A stretch of DNA of 64,000 nucleotides from Stachybotrys elegans (GCA_020746835.1 JAGPNK010000007.1:1054001-1118000), one strand, 5' to 3'; shown: positions 1 through 10,798, counted from the stretch's first letter. Notes: generated by a model not told the origin, from the sequence alone. Made by a program: numbers and translations.

Positions 1-300
1 CGCAGCCACGTGGTGGTGGGTTATCATTGCCCATGAGCTTGCCCACAACCTCGTTCATCCGCACAATTCTGAGCATGTCTATTACACGTGAGTCTTGCTT
101 CCTGCTGGTGATGTCTCAATTGCTTACACAGATACAGTCAATCATTCATTCAACAGTACATGGGTAAAATGATGGTCAAGGTGGCCCAGTGGACACAAGC
201 TCCAGATGTTCCAGCACGGGCGGCGCCTCAGCGGGCTTCTACTGCGGCGAGCATCCAGACCCAAGCGCCCCCTCCACCATATAGTAGAACTGCGCGATAG
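1..300 (+). CDS. C-terminal end of a large DUF3684-like protein (partial)
   Basis: Only the last two exons are inside the window. Frame 2 from base 2 reads a tryptophan-rich stretch, then HELAHNLV and HNSEH, up to base 87. A 44-nt GT-AG intron (88-131) follows, and the last exon (132-300) encodes YSQSFIQQYMGKM and a Pro/Ala-rich tail ending at TAG 298-300. The HELAHNLV...H...YY...Y pattern resembles the C-terminus of large fungal proteins with an HSP90-like ATPase domain (DUF3684, sacsin-like). HELAH also has the HExxH form of a zinc-peptidase motif, but nothing here shows protease activity. The family call comes from memory of this C-terminal signature; the bulk of the protein lies outside the window. 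Confidence 0.55.
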
Positions 301-842
301 ACGATAGATAGGCGACTTTAAAGGACTCCTTGTACAGTTTTGGCGTTGAGACTTTTTAGGGCAAACCATATAGATTTTGAGTATACATTTTGGAGGCAAC
401 GTCCCATAATCATTTCATTGAACGTATAGTCACACAAAACCTTCATGTTGATTTTGTATGTGCAATATGAGTTGCATGTTCCCATAATGAGAAGAGGCAT
501 CGTTCAAAATACAATGCGGAAGAATTCACTAGTCGCCATACTTTTGTTACATGGCTACCTATATTTCTCTCTTCCTACGCATACTGCACCTCCTAGTCTC
601 ATCAGAGGCGTGTAACCGGCGTCCAGGGTAGTGGATGAGCAACAAGGGTTGCATCCCATCACGTGACAGCGAATTTAGCTCCCCAGCCTGGCAACGTCCG
701 GACTTCAAGCATCACAACCTCAACTCTCGGATGCGATTCACCACACCCGACCTGCTCGCGAACCGGCTGTGAACCCCGGCCAATTCCCCTCGAAACCGAA
801 CCAGCGTCCAGCTACCACAACCCCACATCTCAATTGCCCAGC
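301..842. other. intergenic: 3' flank of the DUF3684-like gene and 5' flank of the next gene
   Basis: No open frame here resembles a protein. The short frames have no upstream exon or recognisable motif. The stretch probably holds the 3'UTR of the gene ending at 300 and the promoter of the small gene starting at 843. Confidence 0.5.
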
Positions 843-1186
843 ATGGTGCACCGAATCGCCTTCTGGAGCTTCTTCGGTACGATTCACCACACCCCCAAAC
901 TACCTGGCTCCCCCCCTCTTCATTGGAGCTCGCAAGCTGACAGTCTCCGTGTGCAGGCGCCGCCGTGCGCTTCTGGCAGGTCGGCATCGAGATGCGCCCG
1001 TTCTTCAACAGGCAGTCCCTGTGGGTTTACCCCGTGTACATGGGCGCCGGCGCCAGCTTCGGATACTGGCTGCAGGGCGTGGACGACAGGCAGACGGAGA
1101 CGCTCAACGCGCGAAAGGCGATGCTGCTGGAGAAGAGGGCGCGAAAGGCCGAGAAGGACGCCGAGACTGCCGCTGCTCAGTCTTGA
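843..1186 (+). CDS. small mitochondrial inner-membrane protein, probable complex I accessory subunit (NDUFB4/B15-like)
   Basis: Two exons, 843-876 and 957-1186, flank an 80-nt intron (877-956) and encode 87 aa. The product starts MVHRIAFWSFFG, continues with an aromatic stretch VRFWQVGIEMRPFF, a short hydrophobic segment WVYPVYMGAGASFGYWL, and a charged Arg/Lys/Glu-rich helical tail. Size and layout (VYP motif, Gly-rich membrane segment, basic amphipathic C-terminal helix) resemble the complex I subunit NDUFB4/B15 (NB5M in Yarrowia). The gene model is well supported because the splice restores one frame. The complex I assignment is an inference from layout; another small mitochondrial membrane protein is possible. 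Confidence 0.6.
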
Positions 1187-1551
1187 AGTAATGATATTCG
1201 AGGAGGAGGAGGAGGAGGAGGAGGATGAAGGGGATTTCGACTTCCCGAGGACATGGAAATGCTGGTGTTCGAAGATGGGATGCCCCGTTGTCCAGCTTGG
1301 GAGTCGGCTGTATTGTACATATGCGGGAATAGAAGGAATGCAAACGCCAGCAAAAGACGCAAACAATGGAAGCCTTTCTATGTGAAGCCGCCAATATTCC
1401 GATTTGCTCATTATGAGGAATATCTACACCTATTGAAGACACTAACTTTGTACAAAGCCTCTACCGCGGGAACAGGTGCTTGGAACACGAAAAACAGAGT
1501 TTGGCCAGATGGATCATGTATTTGGATGTACTTTGGATAATTCTAACACCG
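1187..1551. repeat. short convergent intergenic region with a GAG/GAT-type trinucleotide run
   Basis: The gap between two convergent stop codons starts with an imperfect (GAG)n run at about 1199-1226, just after the stop of the small subunit gene. The rest looks like overlapping 3'UTRs. Confidence 0.5.
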
Positions 1552-2964
1552 CTACAGCTCCTCCATCTTTCTCAGCATGGCTGGCAAGGACGTCTCGCGA
1601 GCATACCCTAGCTCGGTGACCACGAGTGAAATAAACTCCTTCTTGGTCGTGTCGAACAATAGTCTGAAGCCCTCGTCGGTGCATCGCTCCGGGTCAATCT
1701 CATTGTACGTCAGGGAGTCGATGGAGACGCGCTCGGTGAAGTTGATGGTCTCGCAGAGGGCCATGACCTGGATGCCCAGGTCGGCGGCGACGGTAGCAAT
1801 GTCGCAGGTCCCGGCGCGCGCGTACATGGCTCCGTTGCTGAACATGGCCTCGGCGGCGACGAGGACGTGCGTCGACTTGTTGAGGCTGGGCCGCAATGCG
1901 CCCATGTCGGGCACGTACGTGACGGCGATGCCTGCGGCAGAGAGCTTCTCGGCGTGGGCGAGGCCGACGCGCTCAAAGGCGTCGTCTATCAGCGTGACGC
2001 TGAACTCCTTGCCTTCGTCGCGGGCACGGAGGAGCGCACGCTCGACGAGGTGGTGGTGGGCGTAGGTGAGGATGGCGTCGCCGTCCGAGATCATCTCGGC
2101 GACGGTCTCGCTGATGATGCGGTCGGCGAGGGTGATGCGCTCGCGGATGAAGTTGTCGATGGAGTCGCACAGGAGCTCCTTGGCTTCGCTGTCTGGCAGG
2201 TCGATGTCGACGCGGCTGATCTGGAGCTTGAGCCAGCGGATGGCGTTGCCCATGGAGAAGCACATGGGGCGACACGCAGTGAGATACTCGATCTGTGGGT
2301 TGAGGACATGAGAGGTGAAATGGCGGGAGAAGGTGGTGCCGATGGGTGTGGTGTAGGCGTTGAGGACCTGCAGGCTCTTGTTTAGCATATGGACATCTAT
2401 GAAATGAGAGAGACATACCTTTTTGAATGCATGAAGAGTCGCCTCGAGACGAGTGATGCTGTCGCTAATCTCAAAGGTACTCATGTGCTGGCCGAGCACC
2501 AGGACGGCGGGGTTCACGTCCTTGTCGGCGTGCATCATGTTTATCCGCCGGGCCATCGATAGGTGACTAAAGGCGTCGGGGATGGACGGCTTCGCGACCT
2601 TGGGGGCCGCCGCGGCACCCTGCGCAGGCCGCAGGGCCATCTTCTGCTGCTGCGAGCCGGACGACTGGCCGTCCTGCTTGGGCTTGGGCTTGCCGCCCTT
2701 TGCGTCGCCCGGTGCGCCGCCGTGCGATGCGCCACCATCGGGGCCTTGCGAGGTCTGCGCGGCCTTGGCCTGCGCTCTCCTGGCGGCCTTTTCTTCCTTT
2801 TGCTTCTTCTTCAGCTCTGCGTTGGAGAGCTTCTTCTCGCCGGCCGCGGGGGCCTCTGGCTTTGCGGGCTGCTGCTGCTGCTGCTGCTCCTTGGGCTTGG
2901 GGTTCTGCTCCTTCTTCTCGACACTGTCTCCCGCGGGAGCAGGCCCGCCTGCCTCTGTCGCCAT
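1552..2964 (-). CDS. GCD2: translation initiation factor eIF2B, delta subunit
   Basis: This is the delta subunit of the eIF2 guanine-nucleotide exchange factor, which reactivates eIF2-GDP and is the target of inhibition by phosphorylated eIF2. Exons are 2964-2419 and 2367-1552, giving 453 aa. The N-terminus is low-complexity, rich in Lys/Glu/Gln with a polyQ run from a CTG-type repeat near 2870-2890. The eIF2B alpha/beta/delta fold follows, with YTTPIGTTFSRH, GNAIRWLK, GDAILTYAHH and the C-terminal TSLPAMLRKMEEL. The 51-nt intron (2368-2418, GTATGT...CTGCAG) is a multiple of three and has no stop, so the frame reads through it. Removing it gives the family-like FKKVLNAYTTP. The gene is divergent from ARG7. 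Confidence 0.95.
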   Translation of the reverse strand: MATEAGGPAPAGDSVEKKEQNPKPKEQQQQQQPAKPEAPAAGEKKLSNAELKKKQKEEKAARRAQAKAAQTSQGPDGGASHGGAPGDAKGGKPKPKQDGQSSGSQQQKMALRPAQGAAAAPKVAKPSIPDAFSHLSMARRINMMHADKDVNPAVLVLGQHMSTFEISDSITRLEATLHAFKKVCLSHFIDVHMLNKSLQVLNAYTTPIGTTFSRHFTSHVLNPQIEYLTACRPMCFSMGNAIRWLKLQISRVDIDLPDSEAKELLCDSIDNFIRERITLADRIISETVAEMISDGDAILTYAHHHLVERALLRARDEGKEFSVTLIDDAFERVGLAHAEKLSAAGIAVTYVPDMGALRPSLNKSTHVLVAAEAMFSNGAMYARAGTCDIATVAADLGIQVMALCETINFTERVSIDSLTYNEIDPERCTDEGFRLLFDTTKKEFISLVVTELGYARETSLPAMLRKMEEL

Positions 2965-4898
2965 GAGGAGAGTCGGGGGTTGCTCGAGTCTGTTGGGCGG
3001 GTTGCGGTTGGTGTGCGTCTCTTGGTGGGATGCGTGGGCTTTCGGATTGAGGGCGCGGGGCTACAATATTGAGGACGCGGCTGTGATTCAGTAGGGGGGT
3101 TTAGAGCGCTGAAAGGAATGGTCCGACAAGGGTAGATTGTTAAAGGAATCTGACAAAAGTATGCAAAATGTCTGCTCCAGATTATGGTGATTTTTATGGC
3201 GTTGGAGGGGAGCCGTGTCGGGTTGAGTCACTGGGAAAATAATGCAGAAAGACAAATCGCAGGTGCCCCGCGCTAAATTCAGACATGGGCTTCTGGAGCT
3301 GCGAGCGGACACTGACCTCATTGGGGGAGGAGATGCAGGGCAAAGTTTGATGGACAGAAAACAGGCCTCGAAAGTTTCCCCCGCGATGGATGATGGACTG
3401 GCAATGCGGAATAATGGGCTCTTTCGAGGTCGAAGGTTGCCTTCCAAGAAGCACTCTCACGACGTCGATGGTGATGGGCGCGGAAGTGCACCCACGCCTA
3501 AATCTCCCGCACATTTGTGGCATTTTCGTACGAGTTATCTCCATGTATCTACGTCGAAAACATGAGGCTATCCTGAGCTGATGCTTGGCAAAATCTTTCT
3601 TTGCGCCGGGACGCGCCCATCTCGTTCTTCTCGGCGGGCTGACTTCACATCATGCACGATTGGCGAGGTGACTCCAAGGGACAATCCGATTCGAAACAGA
3701 GGTCAGGCGATGCGCGGCATCATTCTCGCGATTCACTGTTCTTGTGTGCCTGGATTGTTGCCAAACTCCGTCTGATCATCCATTGCTAGACATTGTTTGC
3801 GCCGCTCGTCGAAAATTCTCATCGTAGCCCTCCTCGTTCACATGCCGAATCTCACAGCCAAGCCTTCCTCCTTCCGAATAGCCTCCCTTCGCTTCACGAG
3901 TAACCGATCGCCAGAATCCTTCTTCACACAGGTCCGCAAGGGTCCAGATGCAATGAAAGAAAAGAAAGGTTCCAAAAATTCCCTTCGCCGGCGAACCGGC
4001 TCGGAGTGGTCTTAGTATAGTTTTCAACTAGCAAAATTCCTCTCTCAGCTTATCGCTTCACGGAGAAGGAAAACGCCCGTGCACCAGGATGGAGAAGAAA
4101 GGAAGAAAAGAAATCACAAAACGAGGGAGGGAGGGCGAGAATTTATACGCGTGGGAGGGGAGGCTGGGATCAGTAGCTTACGTAACGCCAGCACTGGCCA
4201 AGCGCCTGCTTGGCAGGCAGCAGCTCAGCCTGGCAACTTACTTGCAGCTTGCGCCTGACATTGAACAAAAACATTGCGTAATGGGCCAATGGTTGCGAAG
4301 AATAAGCGAATACTTCAAATTAAATTGGCTGAATGGACAGGTGGTCTTGTTCATGTGATTCTATCACGGTGCCTAGCACGATGCAAAGTTTGAAAAGGAC
4401 CATCTTGTTCAGGTGGCGCAAAAGAACCGTGAAAATACGAATCCCATGCTCAATGTTTGTGCTGTCATTGGAGAGAACTCTTTCAAGATTCATTCTGTTT
4501 TGTGTAAAAATTTCTGAGTCACCTGTGACTCTTCGTTTGTATGCCTCCAAGTCGAACAAGCTGTAAGAGGCGCCAAGCCCGCAAGCAGCAGATACACACT
4601 ATCCTGGTCCACCATTCCGGCATCGGCAAAAATTCATCGCTTGAACAGCATCCAAAGGCATGACGAAGCCTATAAACGGCCATGTAGGTAGTAATTCCAG
4701 CTAGTAGTGAGCAATATCATGAGATTCAATTTATCGCAATAACCAGCCCGGATAAGCGATCCCAGAACTTGGTATCGAATCGTGTGACGGTTTGCATGGT
4801 TCCGTGACTCGGGCTTGAACTTACCCACTGCCAAAGTCATTCTGATCACCGCTAAAGCACAACCAGCATTTTCTTCATCCACCACCCAAACCTTCACA
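2965..4898. promoter_or_regulatory. divergent GCD2-ARG7 intergenic region with CPC1/Gcn4-type sites
   Basis: This 1.9-kb stretch between divergent start codons has no credible gene. It contains two perfect TGAGTCA motifs (3224-3230 and 4515-4521) and the partial TGACTC motifs 4526-4531 and 4805-4810, the last only about 90 bp before the ARG7 ATG. TGASTCA is the binding site of the bZIP regulator CPC1/Gcn4 of cross-pathway control. A small perfect hairpin lies at 4197-4214 (7-bp stem GCCAAGC/GCTTGGC, 4-nt loop). Confidence 0.5.
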
Positions 4899-6312
4899 AT
4901 GAGGCTCACGCGCGCCCTCTGCTCCGCCTCGCCAAGCGGCGGAGCCATCCCCCACGCAAAGCTGAAATACGTGCCTACATCGGGCTCCTACCCCCGAGGC
5001 TTCGCCGCCGCGGGCATCTTCGTCGGCGTCAAGCCTGGCAACACGAGCAAGCCCGACCTCGCCCTCGTCACCTCGGACCGCTCCTGCTCGGCGGCAGCCG
5101 TCTTCACCAAGAACAAGTTCCAGGCTGCTCCTGTGACTTTCAGCCGCAAGGTCCTGCAGACGAGGGCCAACAAGGGCTTGAGGAGCGTCATCGTCAACTC
5201 GGGCTGTGCCAATGCTGTTACCGGTGCCGGAGGTCTTGAGGATGCGGCCAACATGGCCAAGACGACGGACCAGAGGGTCGGAGAGGATGGTTCAACTCTT
5301 GTCATGAGCACCGGAGTAATTGGACAGAGGTAGGACACTCAATTGGGCCTCAGGCTTATCTGCCGCCTGTTTCATGGTGTTGACTAGGGTCTCCAGGCTG
5401 CCCATCCAAAAGATCATTGACCATATCCCAGTGGCCTACCACCAAGCAGGAGACTCCCACAAGCATTGGATGAACTGCGCCAAGGCCATTTGCACCACCG
5501 ACACATTCCCCAAGCTCATGTCTCGCTCCTTTGAGCTGCCCTCTTCACCTGGCGTCGAGTACCGCATTGCCGGCCTTACCAAGGGTGCCGGCATGATTGC
5601 ACCCAACATGGCTACTCTCCTGACGATTCTCGCCACCGACGCCCCGGTTGCTCCCAGCATCATGACTCCTCTGCTGAGGCACGCTGTGGACCGCTCTTTC
5701 AACGCCATCACCATTGACGGCGACAGCTCCACCAACGACACTGTGGCCCTCCTGGCCAACGGAGCTGCTGGCGGCACCGAGATCTCATCGGAGAAGTCTG
5801 CCGACTACGCTGTCTTCAAGGAGCTGCTGACGGACTTCTCCGCAGACCTGGCCAAGTACATTGTCCGTGACGGTGAGGGCGCCACCAAGTTCGTCACGAT
5901 CCGCGTGGTCGATTGTGCTACTGAGGAGGCTGCCCGCGAGGTTGCCCGCGCCATTGCGCGCTCCCCTCTGGTCAAGACGGCTCTGTACGGCAAGGACGCC
6001 AACTGGGGCCGAATCTTGTGTGCTGCCGGCTACGCCCTCATCTCGCCGCCCGGCCAGCCTGTGAATGACGTCCCCGAGCTTGTTCCCGAGCGCACCGATG
6101 TCTCCTTTGTTCCTACCGACGGATCCCCCGAGCTGAAGCTTCTGGTGAACGGAGAGCCGGAGCAGGTCGACGAGGAGCGTGCTAGCCAGATTCTGGAACA
6201 TGAGGATTTGGAGATCCTGGTTCGCCTGGGCACGGGAGACAAGAGCACCGTCCACTGGACGTGCGACTTTAGTCACGACTACGTTACCATCAACGGTGAC
6301 TATAGGACCTAA
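4899..6312 (+). CDS. ARG7: mitochondrial ornithine acetyltransferase / N-acetylglutamate synthase (ArgJ family)
   Basis: The enzyme transfers the acetyl group of N-acetylornithine to glutamate, the cyclic step of arginine synthesis in the mitochondrial matrix. Exons 4899-5329 and 5397-6312 surround a 67-nt intron and encode 448 aa. The N-terminus ([12 protein letters not shown]) looks like a mitochondrial presequence. Family motifs include [31 protein letters not shown] and the self-cleavage site [14 protein letters not shown]. By family knowledge the precursor splits between Ala216 and Thr217, and the Thr becomes the new N-terminal nucleophile of the beta chain. The acceptor CTCCAG at 5396 was chosen over an upstream TAG because it gives GQRLPIQK without extra residues. 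CPC1-type sites lie upstream. The gene converges on HIS3. Confidence 0.95.
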
Positions 6313-6484
6313 CTTTGTGAAAAATCTTTATACCCAATTTGGGAGCTTGAATCCTTGTAAACCCTCAGCGTTGTCGTCGTGCTAATAGACATCGTTTATT
6401 ATAACCATAACCCGTATATTTTCAAGTCCTGTCGTGCAAACGTATGATACATCATCCTAAACCCCCAAAGTTATCCAAAAATCC

Positions 6485-7223
6485 TTATACGCTGAGAGTA
6501 CCCTTGGTGCTGGGGACCTCGCCCTCCTTTCCAGGCACCTTGCTCGTTGCCATACGAATGGCCACGGCAAGCGCCTTGAAAGCGCTCTCGGCCCGGTGGT
6601 GGTCGTTGTCGCCGCGGATGCAGTCAACGTGCATGGTGAGGCGGGCGGCCTGGGCAAAGCTCTGCAGGCAGTGAGGCACCATCTCGGTGCTCAGCTTTCC
6701 GAGCCATTCGCGCTTGAGTCCGAGGTCAATCACGCTGTAGGGGCGGTTGGAGAGGTCGACAACGGCGCGGGAGAGGGCTTCGTCGAGAGGGGCGTAGGCG
6801 TAGCCGAAACGGGCGAGGCCAGCGGGCGTGCCGAGGGCCTGGGCAAAGGCGTAGCCGAGGGCAATGCAGCAGTCTTCAGCGGTGTGGTGATCGTCGACTG
6901 CAAGACGTTGGGTGAGTATAGATCTTGTCAATAACGCTGAGTGTATACCGACTGTGAAGGTCGCCCTGGCAGTTGAGGGCCAGACTCCATCCGGCGTGCT
7001 TGGCCAGAGCGTGGAGCATGTGGTCGAGGAAGCCAATGCCGGTGTTCACGGCAATCTTTTGCGACTTGCTGGACTGGGAAGCATGGCTCTCGCCATCGGC
7101 GAACAGGCGGGCGTCGGTTTCGGGAGGGAATTGGCCGCCGTCGAGGTTGAGGGCGAGCTGGATCTTGGTCTCGTTGGTGTCACGGGCAAGAGCCGCCCAT
7201 CGATTGTTCTGCGTTGATCCCAT
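6485..7223 (-). CDS. HIS3: imidazoleglycerol-phosphate dehydratase
   Basis: The enzyme dehydrates imidazole glycerol phosphate to imidazole acetol phosphate in histidine biosynthesis. Exons 7223-6953 and 6897-6485 encode 227 aa. Metal-binding motifs are present: [30 protein letters not shown] split by the intron, [15 protein letters not shown]. The 55-nt intron (6898-6952) has the donor GTCGGT. The better-looking GTATAC a few bases downstream would break the DDHHTAED frame, so the weaker donor must be used. The chosen start is the ATG at 7223 ([12 protein letters not shown]); an in-frame ATG at 7274 would add 17 residues. Only 172 bp separate its stop from that of ARG7. Confidence 0.95.
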
Positions 7224-7714
7224 TGCCGGCGATGTCTGTGTTGCAGCCTTTGGTCTATTCGAGTATGTGCGCAATAGTTGTATCCGGTGATGGGTTCGTA
7301 GCGACAGCTCCTATATCGGCGGAGGGAAAGACTGAAAATGGGCGACTTTCGAGTATTTTTTTTCTCTACCCCCCGCCTGTATCTTCACTGTACGCTGGTG
7401 GTTCAGCACAGCTACCCCGCTATTTGCTTTGTACACCCTTCTTTTTACTGGGGATACACCCCGCCGCCATGCCATGCTGACTTCCATAACATGGCCCAGG
7501 AGCGCGCCTAGCTTCCATGGAACCAACAAACAAAACAATCCCAGGCATGCATCAGCGACAACAACATTGACGACAACGCCTGCTCCCACTACCACCAGTC
7601 ATTGAAAGTCGGGCCTGTTTTTGGAAGTTATGATATCTCTTTTAATGCCATAATAGATACCCTGTTTATTTCTGTTACTTCCTTTCTCTTCTCTTGGTCC
7701 CGACGTCTTGCAGC
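7224..7714. other. divergent HIS3-CDC16 promoter region
   Basis: This 491-bp region lies between divergent start codons. It contains a T-rich tract (about 7358-7368) and C-rich blocks. No TGASTCA site is visible on the HIS3 side, in contrast to ARG7. No gene is seen. Confidence 0.4.
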
Positions 7715-9635
7715 ATGGAAAAGTTTCTGAGGGACTGGCGACAGGATGCGCTCAACAAGGCTCAGTACGAATCGGCCATCTTCATCGGCGACAAGCTCCT
7801 GGCTCTGACAAGTGAGTTGCTTGTAGCACCCCCGGTTGGCTTGGGTTGTGGCCGCTGACAACTACGGTCGACCAGATGACGATAACGATGCCTTCTGGCT
7901 TGCCCAAGTACATTTCGCGACAGGAAACTACACCCGCGCTCAGTCTTTTCTCTCCAAGCAGGACTTGATAAACCGAAGCCCGTCTTGTCGCTATCTCGCT
8001 GGCCACTGCCTGATTAAACAATCGCGATTCGAAGAGGCGCTCACCATTCTCGGCGAACGCAATCCTACGCACCTCATCTCCAACGGCTCGAGTAACAAGC
8101 GTAAAGTCCAGCCACGCAATGGCCGTCGACGCGACGAGGCTGCCGTTCAGGCAGAAGAGGAGGCAGAGTCGACGAATCGGAGATTCGAGGCAGCTATGTG
8201 CTTTTTGAGGGGTATATGCTATGCGAAGCAAAACGCGTTTGACCGGGCCAAGGATTGCTACAAAGATGCGGTTCGCATTGATGTGCAGTGCTTCGAAGCA
8301 TTCCAACAGCTGATGAAGAACTCGCTACTATCGCCGGACGAGGAATGGCAGTTTCTGGAGAGTCTGGACTTTGACTCGATCCATGTCCCCGGGGACGTGT
8401 CTTCATCGCAGGAAGCAGCAGACTTTACCAAGATGCTGTATACCACGAGACTATCCAAGTACAGGAATCCCGCGGCGTTTGAGACGGCATACGACTCGCT
8501 GTCAACCCATTACCGATTGTCGGACAACCCGGATCTTCAACTCGCTCGAGCCGACCTGCTATATACACAGTGTCGCTACCAGGATGCGCTGGCTATTACG
8601 GAAGCAATACTGAAGGACGATCAGTACAACTTTGCAATATACCCTCTCCACCTAGCATGCTTGTATGAGCTCAAAAAGAACAACCTTCTTTTTCTGGTGG
8701 CGCACGATCTCGCCGACAACCATCCCGAGGAACCATGCACCTGGCTGGCCGTGGGCATTTACTATTTTGCCATTGACAAGATCGCCGAGGCCCGGCGTTA
8801 CTTTAGCAAAGCCAGCATGATGGACGCGCACTTTGGACCAGCCTGGGTGGGCTTTGCACATACATTTGCGGCTGAAGGAGAGCATGACCAGGCTATTTCG
8901 GCGTACTCGACGGCGGCGCGATTGTTCATGGGCACGCATCTGCCACAGGTCTTTCTGGGGATGCAGAACCACGCTCTCAACAACATGACACTGGCCGAAG
9001 AGTTTCTGAAGACGGCATACGGACTGTGTAAGACGGACCCGTTGCTGCTGAACGAGATGGGCATCGTCAAGTATCACCAAGACAAACCTAAAGAGGCAGC
9101 ACAGTACTTTTCCGCGGCGTTGAAAGTTGCTGAGGATATCGAGAGCGAACCTTCTGCTTGGATTTCGGCACGCACAAACCTGGGACATGCCTTCCGACGA
9201 CTCGGTCACTTTAACAGAGCTCTGGCTGAATTCGACGAGGTGCTGAGGCAGGGCGGAAAGGATGCGGCCATCTTCTGCGCCAAGGGTCTTATTCTGATGG
9301 AGCAGGACAAACCAGAGGAGGCGGTAGGAGTACTCCACGAAGCGCTCTCTATCAACCCCCAGGACAGCATCGCGACGGAGCTTCTGAGCAAGGCGCTGGA
9401 GGAGACGGCGGCGCTGGACGGTGCGGCAGAGGAGCAAGCGCTGGACTTGGCAGACTTTGAGCAGCAGCTGGACGAGAAGAAGGTCGAGGCCTTTTACAAA
9501 GTCAATGGGCAGAGAACGGGGCAGGGCATGCTGGACAAGGGCAAAGGGAGAGTTGGCAGGACGAGGATGTCGATGCTGGAGGATGAATATGGCAAGGCGG
9601 AGAGCATGATGGAGATGTCGGATGATGAGGAATGA
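7715..9635 (+). CDS. CDC16: anaphase-promoting complex subunit Cdc16/Apc6 (Cut9), TPR protein
   Basis: This is a scaffold subunit of the APC/C ubiquitin ligase, which controls mitotic exit. Exons 7715-7811 and 7876-9635, with a 64-nt intron, encode 618 aa. The N-terminus reads MEKFLRDWRQDALNKAQYES, and the splice joins LALT to NDDNDAFWLAQ. Tetratricopeptide repeats run over most of the length, for example AICFLRG-like CFLRGICYAKQNAFDRAKDCYK, AWVGFAHTFAAEGEHDQAISAY, LLNEMGIVKYHQDKPKEAAQYF and NLGHAFRRLGHFNRALAEFDE. An acidic Met/Ser/Asp/Glu-rich tail ends the protein. Order and spacing of the repeats fit Cdc16 better than the other TPR subunits Cdc23 and Cdc27. Confidence 0.9.
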
Positions 9636-10279
9636 TTGTGCACGAAAAGGAATCCGGAGTTTGTCTGATATCGCGATGGAAGGGCATTGCTGGCATATTT
9701 TAAGCACGGCACGGAGGGTCGAATGAGGCGTTGATTAGCATGTCCAGGCACTTTCGAGGCCAAGGGCAGCAGCATTGATAGCATCTATTAGACAGATGCA
9801 GAAACCACTTGATCCATGCTGCACCAGCGAGCCATCCATCCATCCATCCATGTATAAGATAAGCAGCCAAGCTTACAGGATCAAGAATTCGGGCCGGGCG
9901 CTCGGACAAGTCTATCGTCCGAGGCGGCCGATCGCCCACCCAAGCACGAATGAAGTGGACAAGAAAGGACAGTAGCATTTCCCACTCTCGGGCATTGCAT
10001 TGGTCTGGTGCTGATAATGAGCATCGGGTAAAGGAAGCGCTAGGGAGATCCCGAACCCTTGCCAGATGCTCGTCGGTCAGCATTTAGCATGCATGGAGGA
10101 ATTGCTTCAAAGGAGGGCAGACGCGGAGGTAGGCGAATGTTAGCCGAACTTTCTTGTCTCGTGCCTTGGGGGCTTAACGGCTGATGATCCGATTGTTGTC
10201 GGTACTTTTACTCATTCATCTCTGCTCACTCGCTCTGTCTGCTTGAACAGCAGTCATCATCCATCAACCGCCATTCACA
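9636..10279. repeat. intergenic with a short CATC tetranucleotide run
   Basis: No gene is seen. A (CATC)n run of about five units lies near 9832-9851. The last 100 bp are CT-rich (tctctgctcactcgc) and look like the leader of the gene at 10280. Confidence 0.45.
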
Positions 10280-10798
10280 ATGTCACGCTTCTTCCCTCAC
10301 ACGGCCTACGCGGAGGACCAGCCTCTCGGACACACCATCCTCCTCACCCACGTCCTCACGCGCGGCATCACAAGCGGCACCATCGTGGCCGCCACCATCA
10401 CGGGCGTCCGTCACGTCGTCCCCGCGCTGCGCAGCACCACGGCGCCGCCCCTGCCCCAGCGCCTGCTGCTCTCGGCCAGCAAGGGCACGCTCATCGGCGT
10501 GGGGCTCACGGCGGCCGCGACGGCTGCGCGCATGTACGGCCGCGAGGACATTGAGTGGCGCGACCGCAGCTGGCGCCTGCTCGAGAACCAGGGCCAGGTC
10601 GAGGTGGACGACTGGACGTATCTGGGCATGGGGATGGGCGCGGCGGCGGTCCTCGCCAACGGGAGGATGAGGGCGACGACGGGGTGGCGCGGCGTCGTGG
10701 GCGCGGCTGGGCTGGGGAGCGTCGGTGGTATGATTGGGTATATGGGCTGGCGGCACGGCATCAACGGAGGCAAGTTTCCAGAGAGAAAACAGCTGTAG
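10280..10798 (+). CDS. small membrane protein of unknown function, DUF1757-like
   Basis: A single-exon gene of 172 aa from the ATG at 10280, in the favourable context CACAATG. It has several weakly hydrophobic Gly/Ala/Thr-rich segments: about residues 33-50 (GTIVAATITGVRHVV), 64-85 (SKGTLIGVGLTAAATAA), 113-128 (YLGMGMGAAAVLA) and 137-158 (GVVGAAGLGSVGGMIGYMGW). They are separated by a charged stretch REDIEWRDRSWRLLENQ. The Gly-rich helices resemble small mitochondrial or organelle membrane proteins. I relate it to fungal DUF1757 from memory of its layout. No function can be assigned. Confidence 0.7.
   Translation: MSRFFPHTAYAEDQPLGHTILLTHVLTRGITSGTIVAATITGVRHVVPALRSTTAPPLPQRLLLSASKGTLIGVGLTAAATAARMYGREDIEWRDRSWRLLENQGQVEVDDWTYLGMGMGAAAVLANGRMRATTGWRGVVGAAGLGSVGGMIGYMGWRHGINGGKFPERKQL

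Noticed and set aside
663..1385. 240-codon plus-strand frame overlapping the small subunit gene
   Set aside because: It is in a different frame from the spliced, family-like protein and is Ser/Pro/Arg low-complexity.
1867..2385. Long plus-strand frames opposite GCD2
   Set aside because: Antisense shadows of a conserved gene without motifs of their own.
6941..6950. GTATAC as the HIS3 intron donor
   Set aside because: It would join the exons out of frame with DDHHTAED; only the GTCGGT donor keeps the active-site motif.
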